A stretch of DNA of 64,000 bases, taken from Sanderia malayensis. Lineage: Eukaryota; Cnidaria; Scyphozoa; Semaeostomeae; Pelagiidae. Every line of letters begins with the position of its first letter. The stretch's first letter is position 1. Positions 53,063 to 64,000 of this stretch are shown here, in pieces. Made by a program: the position numbers and the translations under genes. Below the pieces are notes generated by a model. That model saw only the letters and a list, made by a program, of their open reading frames with translations, was not told the DNA's origin and made no database searches. The stretch spans positions 310,001 through 374,000 of the forward strand of contig RQOL01000392.1 of NCBI GenBank assembly GCA_013076295.1, read 5' to 3'.

Positions 53063-55771
53063 ATTGGGCGTTGTCCGTGAAATGCAATTCTGCCCTTCTA
53101 AATGTGGTAGTAATGCACTCGATTCAGCAATAAAACTTTAACACGTTGAACCGACAATGATATTATCAAGATTCCAGTCTCCAATTGAGTTTGAAAAACG
53201 GTAATACCTAGATCATGCTTCTTGAAGGTATAGGGCTTCAGATAGTGAAATTTGCAAATGAGATTCCCACAAAATTGCGTCCCAACTGCCTCGCCGCGCG
53301 GAGCCTGGCTGGCACTCTATTGTATATTATATCCTGTCTCTGTTGTTGTCTTAGGGCTAGCTCTAGCAAATTTTTCTCTATTCTTGCGGTGTTATTTGTC
53401 TGTTTGACTAGGCAAAGCTCGTGCTATACGTACTTAGGTTCACCATTTGCTAATTGAATAAATACAGCAATTGGCAATTAGCATGCTTTAAATATACAAA
53501 TGTAAGTTAATTTAAGCAAATATGTAATATCCTGATCACTTGACGACTGCTTTGCAATATTTTTTACAATCACTAGTTGAAACAACCCAACTGGTGCTAA
53601 AAAGGAAGAGCTCTTGGAGCACGGAGTGGAGATGTGGGTGTTTGAACAGTCTTTTTCCGAAAACATTAAAAAACGGAAATTACACTATCCTTGCCATTTA
53701 AACTTGTTTTTCATGTAATTAGATATAGGGGGTAGATTTTGAGTACAAAAGCATAAATTTATATGCTAAAATACTAACTCTTAACTGACAAATCGCATCT
53801 CCCTGAATCTAAAAGCGACAAAGAAAATAATCCCTTTTTTCTTTTGTCGCTTTATAGCTACTGCAATTTTCGCTCAAAATTGGCTTTTATAGATACATCA
53901 ATATATTTACGTCGGTGTAAGTTCAACCTTACCAAAATAAAATATTCTTATATCATTAATGGGCTGGCTCTTTGCGTGTTAGCTTTTCACCCCCAGATGT
54001 GAGTTTCGGCGTTCAGATCTAGGTAGAGCCCTGGTGCACTGGGGTCGATGGACTTTTGTTTTTGAATTAAGAGTTCTTGGTTATGATGACGTTCTATATT
54101 ATTTGACAGCCAGTACCTCATTTCAAAGCTAAGTTTATTATGCTTTTCAAAGCAAATTTTTGATTGTGTCACAGTACACTTTAAACGGCGGAGAAATGCA
54201 AATCAGGTAGCTCCTGCACTCTAAAACCAAGGCCTTTTGGCGTTCTAAAAACAAAGCTTTCAAATTTAGTAATAAAGGCCTAATTTTTTGCAAATTTTAA
54301 GGCACTGCAAAACATTATTGTTTCCAGAAACCTTGTTGCTTATTTTTCCATTAAAACATGTGTCAGGGGGGCTTTTTGGCAATAGATGATATGCATGTTG
54401 ATGTCACAGTCCATTCTCGCCACGCTGAGTGGTAAAATGAATGGTAAGATGAAGGCCACAAATTAGCTTCTAACTAGACTCTTTCAAAAATTGCATAATA
54501 GACAAGGATGCCAAGTCAGATTTGCAGAACAGTATGTCACTTGACCTAAGAATAATATTTTTCTGTAATGAAATCCGATTTTTATATGATAAACCTCCTT
54601 TTTGCAAAAAATAACACAAAAAGATGCTTTTTGGTGGCCGCCATTTTGCCACTGATTACACCACCACAACCAGCATTATCCATTCTTTAGATACAAATTT
54701 TAATGCCCTATTTGTGCAGCATTTGATTTGTGCAGTAAGAATAGATACGGTTTGGGGGATTATGCTCGGATTTCCTTGCAAAGCGACATCAAAAATTGTA
54801 ACAACTTTTACTTTTGGGGCTATTCATTATTCGCTCTCTACTTCATCAAAACTCCTCAGACCGGCCTGTACATTTACGCACGGCAGTAGAACTCCTTTTT
54901 TGAAACTTTTGTGCCATACTGTAGGCACTCGTATTTATACTGCCAATTTTATTGCACTTCTGCTATACCAATACTTTTCATTTTGGAGCATCATTGTAGC
55001 TACCCGATCTTTAAGGGCCTCTTCATATGAGCCCTCTTACTGAGCCAGCTCAAAGCGATTCAGGTGTGAGTTCTTTTCATGTGAGAAAATTTTGTTCCGC
55101 TTGCCGGGATAGACATTGTAACATGATTTGTGTAACGCGTGAAATTTACAATTAAAATAATCATTCTGCATGTGCAGCAGACATATTTCTGGCCCTGTAA
55201 GCGGGACGGGCTGCCGATTTGGAAAATTCCCAGGCCGCTTGCCGAGATTTCGGTAATGCTCCAGTGAGACCTCGCGTAGCCGCCCAACCCGCTTTTTTTA
55301 TAAACAGAAAACGAATTTTCTATAGGATTTGGGGAGTAGGTGCGATCTCATTTAACATCCTAAAACATTTTCAAACCATGGAGACTTGTCAATTTGCTTG
55401 TTTCACATGATACAAGGAAACTAAAAGATTAAAAATAATAAAATATTTGTAAATGTCAAGGGTAACCGCAGCAATGTGAACACTACACACACGTGATGTG
55501 AATCGTTTTTTCATGGAGTAAACGCAGTAAAATGGGGAGCAGAAGCATGAACGGAAAAAATAAGTGTTTTAGTTGTGATTGATATAAGCAATGATTAAAT
55601 TTGAGGAAAATTCGATGCTTAATGCACAGAAAATACCATAGGATCAATGCGGAAAGAATGCGTGATGCAAACAAAGAATACAGCCAAGATTAGGTTTGTA
55701 CCCTTGAATGAATCATCATCTGTCAACCTGGATAAAAGTTTAGGGGGTTTGATGACAATAAGCTAACGAGG
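53063..55771. other. Non-coding stretch
   Basis: No exon or complete element supported. Confidence 0.45.
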
Positions 55772-56440
55772 ATGAATCTAATTGGCCAATATCCCAAGGC
55801 TTCCGAGTACTTGCAAGGTGAGAGTATAGAGTATGACCAAGACCAAGACCAAGTTCCTTTGAGATGCAACTCGCCGTCAACCCTGTACTACATATCAGAT
55901 GAAGGTAGAATGAGGAAAGTTGCCAGTGCATTTAGCATATCTGGATTTTTTTCTTAATTGTACCAAAACAAAGCAAAGTAATTTTTCTGTATCTTGCATT
56001 CAAATACGTTAAACTTCCAGCAGAAGCAGAAGAAGTTCAAGCAGCAACTAGTTGATTTTTAAAATGCCATGAATTTCCTCAATGTTTTGGTGCCATTGAT
56101 AGAACTCGTATTTTAATGAAAGGAACAACTGACTATTTAAATAGACAGAAGAGATACTCTCTTAATGCGCGAGCTGCCTTTTACTATATGCATTGTCTCA
56201 CTGATGTTTTGATAAAATGGCCAGAAGTGTGCATGATGCAAGAATCTTTGCAAATTCAGAAATGAATAAGTGTATGTGTGAGCAAAAACTTCTATTTGTG
56301 AAAATAAGGATTTGACCCTCTTCCAGTTTGCATTCTTGGTGCCCTGCTTATTTTCATTGTCATACTTGATAAAGGAGTTTCCCGCTGGTGGCAAAAATGA
56401 GGAAGAGAAATTTTTTGCTATAAGCTAGGTATGGGAAAAT
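55772..56440 (+). pseudogene. PIF/Harbinger DDE transposase remnant
   Basis: An open N-terminal piece (55772-55957) has SPSTLYYISDEGRMRKVASAF, matching the segment before the HTH in HARBI1-like proteins. Further on, with stops, come FLKCHEFPQCFGAIDRTRI (about 56,056-56,112, first catalytic Asp), then TDYLNRQKRYSLNARA and LTDVLIKWP (about 56,205). One base further in frame, SVHDARIFANSEMNK holds the second Asp. At least one frameshift (about 56,222) and two stops are present, so it is inactive. Its likely partner gene lies at 57,728-58,260 on the opposite strand. Confidence 0.85.
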
Positions 56441-56725
56441 TTGGCCGAACGCCACAGTTTTTTTAATAACTCGACTTAGACGACGCCGATTTCAATTATC
56501 TCACCCCTGGCTAAAAGCGCGATATTTTCATCACATTATGAGTCAATTGTCTTTGCTTTTAATTAAAAACAGAAACTTTAACAAATTTTGAAAAAAATAA
56601 AACTTTCAGGATTTTGGTTCAGTGTGACGTCAGAATGAACAGAACTATTGTTCTTCAACTATTGTTCTCTGAGGAAGAGCTGCCCGGCCTGTGTTGAAAC
56701 AGTGTCTGGCTAAAATCTTTTCAAA

Positions 56726-56930
56726 ATGTCGGATTGCGAAAATAGTAGCTCAAAACAAATTCCTCTGACAACGAAGGAGGAAGTTTTCTTGAGGATAGCG
56801 AAAAAGACGAAGACTATTCAGTAGTCAGTTCATATAATCGAAACTCGCACGAAGGAGAACCTCTTGCAAGAAGACCCAGGCTGGGTACGGCAGTGATGAT
56901 AAAGAATCGGGTTGCGAAGGCCTATCTCTG
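56726..56930 (+). other. Candidate acidic N-terminal exon
   Basis: After an ATG at 56726 (MSDCENSSSK), with one change of frame, the sequence reads SDNEGGSFLEDSEKDEDYS and EGEPLARRPRLG. Acidic Ser/Asp-rich starts followed by EPLARR are familiar to me from repeat-associated invertebrate proteins annotated as P2X7-like, but the diagnostic Cys-rich domain is not present here. Low confidence. Confidence 0.2.
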
Positions 56931-57727
56931 AAGGAGCTGGATGCCCATTTTGAAAATAAAACTTATGTTGATAATTGGTTAGTTCATTTGTTATTTAATA
57001 AATTGTTGGCAACTGTTAAACATTAATTCTATGGAATCATATAGGTTTTGTTCATTGTACTGTTTTGTCTTCAGCTGTTACGGTCCAATCCAGATCTTTA
57101 GAAGAGTCTCGAGACTTATGGAGAGAGACGAATTTAGTGTTGGTCCAACTCGCGCTGTTGGGTTCCCTTCCCTACAACACATGATCAACCATGAAATGCT
57201 TTTTTAATACTCTTTATTAGCATTTGTTTTGCTTCCCTATTTTAAGTTGCATATTCACATTGTTCTTCAGTCTGGCCGGTTCGTTGTTTTTGTTAGCCGT
57301 GGTGCGCGAAAGTGTCTGGGATTGCGCATCATTCTGACGTCAATTTCTTCAACAGAATTTGTCCAAATTCCCTATTTTGACAATGAATAACTCTATTATG
57401 AATAACTACAAAATATTTTTATTTTCTATCTGCGGCATGTTGATAAGCATGTTGAATTCTATACTTTTCAGCAAAAAAGACTATATGTAATTTTAGGCTG
57501 CATAAGCCCCTTAAACATTTTAGCTTCTTCCTTCTTCCTCATCCAACTTTTCCACTCTTTGCAATGCTCTTTTCTTGACATCCAACTCCTGGTTGCCAAG
57601 ATCTGGCAACAACTGTGCTTCTGCTGACAACCTTGTTGTCAGTTGTGAGTCTTTAATAGATTTTAAATTTTTAACTAGCTTACATTTTTATATTTAAACA
57701 CACCTGCCATATCCTAGAGAGCTCTCT

Positions 57728-58260
57728 CTACGTGGGGGAGTCATCACAACTTTTCTCTTCTTCTGCTAGGCTACCAGCTTCCTCTGAAGTAGTTAAGCTT
57801 GAATTTATTGTTTCCTCGTGTTTATTTACATCCAGTTCCATTGAGGTTTCAACTCCAAAGCTAACACATTCAACAGCAGGAAACCCATCCCAAATCTCAC
57901 ACCACTCGTCATAAAGACCCATGAAAATTCTGCCCACTCCGCTCCAACCTCCACCGTCAAATGCTTTCCTGTAATTCACCCTCAATCTCTTAATTTTTCC
58001 CATAATTTTATCCTTTGAGAAAATTTTGGGGTCATCCACATGTGGAAAAGCATCATCCACTCTGCGACTATTGGGCATTGGGTATATGTTCTGAAATCGC
58101 TCAGTGATGTCCTCGTACTTCGCCTTTATAGTTTCCCAATCTATGCCATTTGATGCTTCTGCTATTTTATAGTCCTAAATAACTTGTAAACGCAAAACGT
58201 CTCATCATCTGACCATGCAAAATTATACTCTTGCTTTTTTGTTCCCTTTGTTTTACTCAT
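57728..58260 (-). pseudogene. Myb/SANT-like DNA-binding protein of a Harbinger element
   Basis: Read leftwards from an ATG near 58,260 the sequence starts MSKTKGTKKQEYNFAWSDDE, then after a slip near 58,180 continues NGIDWETIKAKYEDITERF, MPNSRRVDDAFPHVDD and KIMGKIKRLRVNYRKAFDGG, with GWSGVGRIFMGLYDEW. The W...E...L / I....Y / K...L...Y.K spacing fits the Myb/SANT-like (trihelix) protein that PIF/Harbinger elements encode next to the transposase. An acidic tail ends at 57,728. The last 116 codons are open; the start is broken by one frameshift. Confidence 0.65.
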
Positions 58261-58261
58261 A

Positions 58262-61200
58262 GTTCCCTTATTGTGAGAGAGCTTAACTTTCAGAATAAAA
58301 ACAATGATCGTAAATTTTCAGATATTCAGGACAAGAGTTTGTTCTACTCCCACGCAACAGAATTAAAGTTCGCGCTAAAAATTATGAAAAAGCATACTTC
58401 ACATGACGAGAAAAGAAATCCAGCTAGCGGAAACCACACGTTCAAATGCTTGACCAGTACACCTATCCGTACAAAACCTTGAGGGGCTAAAAACTTGAAT
58501 GGTAGAGTGTAAAAGGGGCCTCTGAGTGTAAGAACATTTATTTTTTAACAAAACGTCAAGTAATAAAGGTACTGGAGGTATTCTGATTGTAATTATTACC
58601 AAGAACTATCACTGCCAGTATGCTGTAAGTGGCCATTGTGGTTACTAAGACTACGAATGATTTTAAGGCAAAGCTTAAAAAACATTCCGCGGGATGTGTA
58701 ACTTGATACCTAGAATATCAACAGTAGAGGTTCAGACGTTTTTACAGCCATCACACACTGTAGAATTCCTTGCTGCCTCAGATATGTTATTTTGATGAAA
58801 AAAGAGTTCTACGAAAATTCTGCAAAGCCTGGTAACTCTTTACTTCTATCTCCAGGATTAACTCCTTTATCTAATAAGAGAGTGTGTCATCCCTGACTTT
58901 GCCAAATTTGGTAGACCCTCCTGCTCATGTGAAAATTGTTCATGAAAATACCAATGTGTTATTAGAGACTATCAGTGTTCATACTACAGTCATTATGCTT
59001 GGGACTATAGGTGCGATAATATTGAAAACTCTTTCGAAAGCTATATATGCCAGCACTGGAAATCTTTGCCAGCTAAGTATGTAAATACAGTTATTTACGG
59101 AATTAAGAAAATATCATGTTGCAAGTCTGCTATTCAATGAAGGGGAGATGTTGCAAGTCTGCTATCCACCTGTTACCAGATGAATCTGTTAACAGGTTCA
59201 GTTTTTCACTCAGCGAACAGAAGAGCACATGGAGTTTTATGACTTGCATGAATTGTTATCACAAGCTTGAGTAGCTTTCATAGGTGCTCAATAAAATAAA
59301 AATCCCATGTGTACATATAATGTAAAATAATTAGCAAATATTATTGTCTAACACTGCACCTCTGGAGAGGCTGCTGCCTGAAAAATCGTGTTTGATAGTG
59401 TAAATGTCTTGTGCAGTTCGGATCAATAATTTATGTAGTGTAATATCCCAAAGAATATACCCTTAACAAGTTCAATATTCTGTCTGCACTGCAAGCTCAA
59501 TATTCTGTGTCTAACAAAAATTTTCAATTATTCACACCATCCATTTTCATTAGTGTTATGACAATCGAAATTTAGGGCCACTTGGCTTCCCAGCAGGTAA
59601 CCTCTTATTGGTTAACCATTCTACTATTCCACTCCGTGCAACTTCTGAATCAGGAACTGACAAATTCGAAAACAAGCCAACTTATATGACATGATGATTC
59701 AGGACTTGTCAAATCGTGACAAGGAAAATTAATGAACAAAATTTTTAAGAAGTCGAAGTAAAATACATATAATAAAATAATTTTAATTAAAAAGAAAAAT
59801 GTTAACGACTTCATGCTCTAATTATGTTCATAGACATTTTCCTGCCCACAATATGCATTTGCGATGCTATCCTAGAACTGAACACTTTATTGGCAGTCAA
59901 TCAAATCTGCAACCTATACCAGTAGTTTTTCCCCACACCGCACCGGGGATTTTCTTCCTCTGTATAAATGTATTCTCGCCTTTGTGGACAGCTTTCATAA
60001 CTTTTTACAAAAGTTCAAGATGAAAAAATAAAATTGCACTGACTTCCCGTATTTTAATAAAAGCTTTGTAAGCTAGATTCTGTTTCGAGAATTTATGCAA
60101 CATTCAATAAAATATCTTGAATTAAGTTTAAGTGAACTAGTAACTTACATTTCATAGTAATTGACCTGCAGGTGAAAATGTTCCTGAACGCTTCAACAAA
60201 ACAGCCATCATAAATATTGAAAATATTGGCCCTTGCTTGAAGATAATTTATTACAAGTGATAGCTTCATTGGCGAATACGATTCGGTTTGCGATTTCTCT
60301 ACCTGCTGAACAAAGAAATGTGCTTCTTTATAATGAGCCTAATCTTATTATTAATCTGTAGTTCAAAGATATGGCATGAATCTTTTGGAATTTACTTTTC
60401 TTTGCTCAGGCAATAGATTTTTTGCCGGTTTCTTTATAGATAATCTCTAACAGCAAACTCAAACAGAAGAATAATCCAGGTATCTTATTTGCGTTATTTG
60501 TATTTGCATTCTCGCACAAAAGCATATTGTAACCAAAATCAACTAGACATAAAATGTGAATCTCCAATTATACAAAAGTCTTTCCTGCACCTTTAAACAT
60601 ATTTTTATTAACAAATATCGTGATCTTGCAAAAATTTAATAATATAACATATCTCAAAGTGACTTTCAAATCGTTTTATTCTTTTTGATGGCCAATACTA
60701 TAGAGCATGTTTTGTAAATACCACATATTATGAATAGTTTACATCATTCTCTGTACCACGCAATAATCTTGTTATAATTCTCTGTGTTAGTATGCCAGGT
60801 GCATCCTTCTATTGCCCCCCTTGTCCCGAAAGATGTCTTCAGCCAAAGCTAAAAAGATCATTAGCTACTATTCATGCATTCCATGGCCTCGTGAACTCAA
60901 AATGAACGTTCTTGTGGCGCGATTTTCTAAGATATGTGATACAGCAGGTCAAGGAAAATATCATTATGATGAAATACAAAGTATGAAATTGTGAATGCAT
61001 TGAAAGTGAATATGTTGGCAAAATACCACCCGATTTCAAATAAAGGGTTCAATTTGGCAATTTCACAATTCAATTCAACTTCACCTTGGCTTTAAACCCA
61101 CAATATACGCTTTTACAAAACAATGCCGAATTGTTTAGCCCAATGCTTATAGCTCTTAGCGAGTCAATTATGTGGGTAATTGATCCCATTAACATTTGAG

Positions 61201-64000
61201 TTAAATTATTTTTGTACAACAAATACATTTTATTTCTAAAGATATCTGTAAACTTTGGAGGTCATTGTGTCAGAGAGAATTATCTCTCTTGGATGTAGAA
61301 CAGACTAAAATCACTCGTACAGCCTAATTTTGGATGGGAAAACTGTAAACAAATATTGCTTTTAAACATAATCAATAGTGTCATAGGGAAGATTTAGTTT
61401 GAATGAAGGCCTCGGAGCAGGGGACGGTAATCAGAGCCTCGGTAGGCAATGTCTCGCTTGCGATTGTGCGGTAACATTAATGTTTGGCTCCATGAAGGCA
61501 ACCATCTGGCAGTGCGACCCCGGTGCGGCTGGCCTTAGGCCACTTGAGTTCTTTTTAACATTTATCTCTGATTCCTCTTCTTTCTTTTAACTTTCTGCTC
61601 TATGTACTCTTAAAATGATAATAAAGACAAGCATTGTGATATGGTGCATGGGACAAGTAGAGCGTATTGGCACACGTCTTCGCACTTTGAAATGAGTGAA
61701 CCAGCCAGCAACACTCACTTGACAATAGTGTAAGTGTCAAATGTAAGTAACGCAATTGTAATTAAACAAGTAATTAAATTGTATTTAATTATTGTAATTA
61801 TTGTAATTTTAATTTTAATTAACGACCAACGTAACAATAGAAAAAGAACTACGTTAGTTGTACCAATGTACCAATAACTATCGAACGTGCAATGTATAAA
61901 GAATGTACCAAAAATCGTCATGTGCCATCAAATTTCAGCCCGAGAGTTATTGGTAAATATGTCGAGATAAGGAAAGTGTGCAAGTGGTAAGGAAAGGGCT
62001 ACTCTCACCATACTTTTTATTTCATTTCTGGGTATTTTTTGACGTAAAAAAGGGATTGCAGTTTTAAATTTTGAAATTCCCTCATTAACATCTTTGTTCA
62101 CGGCTCCAATGCTGGGACTTTCACGGCTCCAATGCTCCTTTTTTCAATGATAAACACAAATATTTTTCAAACAATTTCAACACCATCATTACAAAGCTCA
62201 TTGACATCTCCCCGTGCTTTTCTTTTAAACTTTCGGCATTGTTAAGGACTGAAAATTGACCCCAAAACTTATGCTGTGATAATTGATTTTTCCAGTATTC
62301 ACACGCCTCACTTAGTTATATATTCGTCACTCAATCAGGGACATCTTTAAGGATTTTCAAGTGGGGGAACTCAACACGAAGGGGGCCTATATCTTCAGAT
62401 AAGCGCCTGGGTCAGAGAAGCACATTAAAAAAAATTTTGGGGGGTACAACGATGGCTGGGCTCCCCAGTCTGCATGTTGAAAAAGGCCCTGCAACCTCGT
62501 CCTTCTTTTCATTTGCGCGATAAAACAATCAGCTAACGTTTGTGATATAATAAGTTTGCTTAAAGTTTCCATGAGTTCTATAATCTATTTTTTTCATGTT
62601 TTGCCGTGTGCTTAGTTTTAGCAAGATAACTATTGATTATTTTTGTATTTGCTACTCTTGTTTTTGTCAAAGATAATGAAATGCTAAAGTGATGCGCTGT
62701 TAAAAATTGCTCAAATTGAAATTGTTTTGTTAACATAACCATGGAGTTCTTATTATAAATTGTATATATTGGTGATTACATTGAAACCAAAGGCAAAGTA
62801 AAAGTGTATATTATTGACAAACTCGGGCAATGTAATCAAATCCAGAACACAAGGATGAAGTCCAATATTCTCCTTGAAAGTTTTTCTTCGAATTCACATT
62901 TGGCTATTTGTAAAAGGGAAGGGAAAATCTGCAAAAAGGAGAATCTGTAAAAAGAGGAATTTGTAAAGGGGGGAACAGCTTGTAATTGACTCAAAAGTGA
63001 CCTAAAAGTTGCATGGGGTTATAACTCATTTCTTATAGTGTTTTTGTCATATATTACGTCTTTTGTTAACATTATCAGTGACAAGAAACCACTGAAGCAG
63101 CAATAGAACATAAGAAATTGAAATAATATACAGAAAAGTATTGAAAAGCACAGGTTTGGAATGTTGATAAATAAGCTAAAGCTGAACAAAATGGTTATGA
63201 ACAACCATGTAAGGAATTATCACGTTGGTTGCCCGTGTGTATTGTTTCCTTCGCAAGGTTTCATAGTCTTGTCACGAACCCAAGAACGCAAATAAACTTC
63301 GATTTCTCTTGGCGGAAAATCGACTGACTTAGTCTTATGAAATGACCAACTCCTGATCTTCTTTCATAAAATTATCTACCCTCTCTATATATAACGAAGT
63401 TACATTTCAAACTAGTAACAAATCAACGTAATTCACAAGTCATCATCAAGAAGGCTACATAATCATACAAATTGACGTAAAAGTGCTGGGAAAATGAAAA
63501 TCCCGCACCCATACCCTAAGCAAAACATGGAAATTACAGGACACAATATGGTGCCTACAATGACGTGCAACAGGAAATTGTAAGCATAAAAGAAAAATTA
63601 CAAATGCTGTAGAAGAATGAATGAATAAAGCAAGAAGCCTTGCTATTTTGTGACACTTTGTTGTTTTTTTCGGTGGCTTCTTGTCTCCGATAATTTTATA
63701 CGACGTAATATCATTTTATTTAAATGGGCTGCAGGTACACGTATTTCCAAATTCTATAGTTGTCGTGGGGATATAATAAAGTAGTGAGCCACAAAAGAAA
63801 TCAAAAAGCAAATTTAATCTTTTCACCATCAACAATTTAAAGCACAATCAAGTATTTCACAATCAACTTGCAGTGACTTTGTTCGAATATTCTGGGTTGG
63901 ATTGTCAAGCATGTTTGCAGCGTTCGCAATAACTTGATGTTTAAATCCGAAACGCAAAATGTCCTTTTTAATTTGCGAACAATTTTTCATTTGTAATGAT
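58262..64000. other. Non-coding stretch to the window end
   Basis: No convincing exon. Small repeats seen: ATGTTGCAAGTCTGCTAT twice (59,115 and 59,148), TCACGGCTCCAATGCT twice (62,099-62,134), and three 16-base units like AATCTGTAAAAAGAGG (62,925-62,972). The block at 61,399-61,590 (GLGAGDGNQSLGRQC, then IWQCDPGAAGLRPLEF) is GC-richer and may be a LINE or SINE 3' piece. Confidence 0.4.

Noticed and set aside
61399..61590. Small Cys-containing protein gene
   Set aside because: The 63-codon frame is GC-rich against its surroundings, has no recognised family and looks like the 3' end of a dispersed repeat; evidence too thin for a gene call.

Overview
The window is animal nuclear DNA. It is AT-rich and gene-poor, with short GT-AG introns and dense mobile elements of many classes: Helitron, Penelope-like, BEL/Pao, a Gypsy Gag remnant, several non-LTR retrotransposons, hAT, Harbinger, an integrase-type TIR transposon and MITEs. 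This mix suits a marine invertebrate, possibly a cnidarian, but the window does not fix the taxon. Only one gene looks clearly like a host gene: a single-exon rhodopsin-family GPCR at 31,228-32,483 (-), split by one frameshift.

Layout. 1-3.6 kb holds two non-LTR fragments; the second keeps the endonuclease end plus a full reverse transcriptase with one internal stop. 3.6-6.2 kb holds a hairpin-forming tandem repeat, a 5'-truncated Penelope-like element between inverted terminal repeats with a hammerhead-ribozyme-like motif, and a broken Gypsy-type Gag. 6.7-9.6 kb holds three Helitron-like copies in one orientation, the first two abutting; a LINE 3' end sits inside the first.

The centrepiece is a nest of transposons at 9,631-30,101. 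The outer layer is a hAT element (8-bp TSD AATGTGTT). Its transposase is split by a 17.2-kb TIR transposon (10,497-27,669; 6-bp TSD; about 334-bp TIRs). That transposon carries two convergent genes: a four-exon DDE transposase that reads through intact (18,103-20,474, +) and a large HECT ubiquitin-ligase-like gene with UBZ-like and CUE-like segments (27,274 to about 21,240, -). From memory of families it fits the IS3EU group best. Its left TIR is interrupted by a BEL/Pao retrotransposon (10,582-17,796; LTRs identical by eye; 5-bp TSD), and its HECT gene by a 3.4-kb near-palindromic element (22,483-25,850; 3-bp TSD). Target duplications and reading frames make the insertion order readable.

30.1-64 kb is mostly non-coding. 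It contains the GPCR, two TIR elements (36,446-38,252; 38,866-40,377 in TTAA), inverted clusters of a GAGTTGC heptamer, a possible coding exon at 41,755-42,163, a hAT MITE, a decayed LINE (46.5-48.7 kb), a TA-flanked MITE, and a decayed Harbinger transposase plus its Myb/SANT partner (55.8-58.3 kb). No rRNA, tRNA or CRISPR was recognised.
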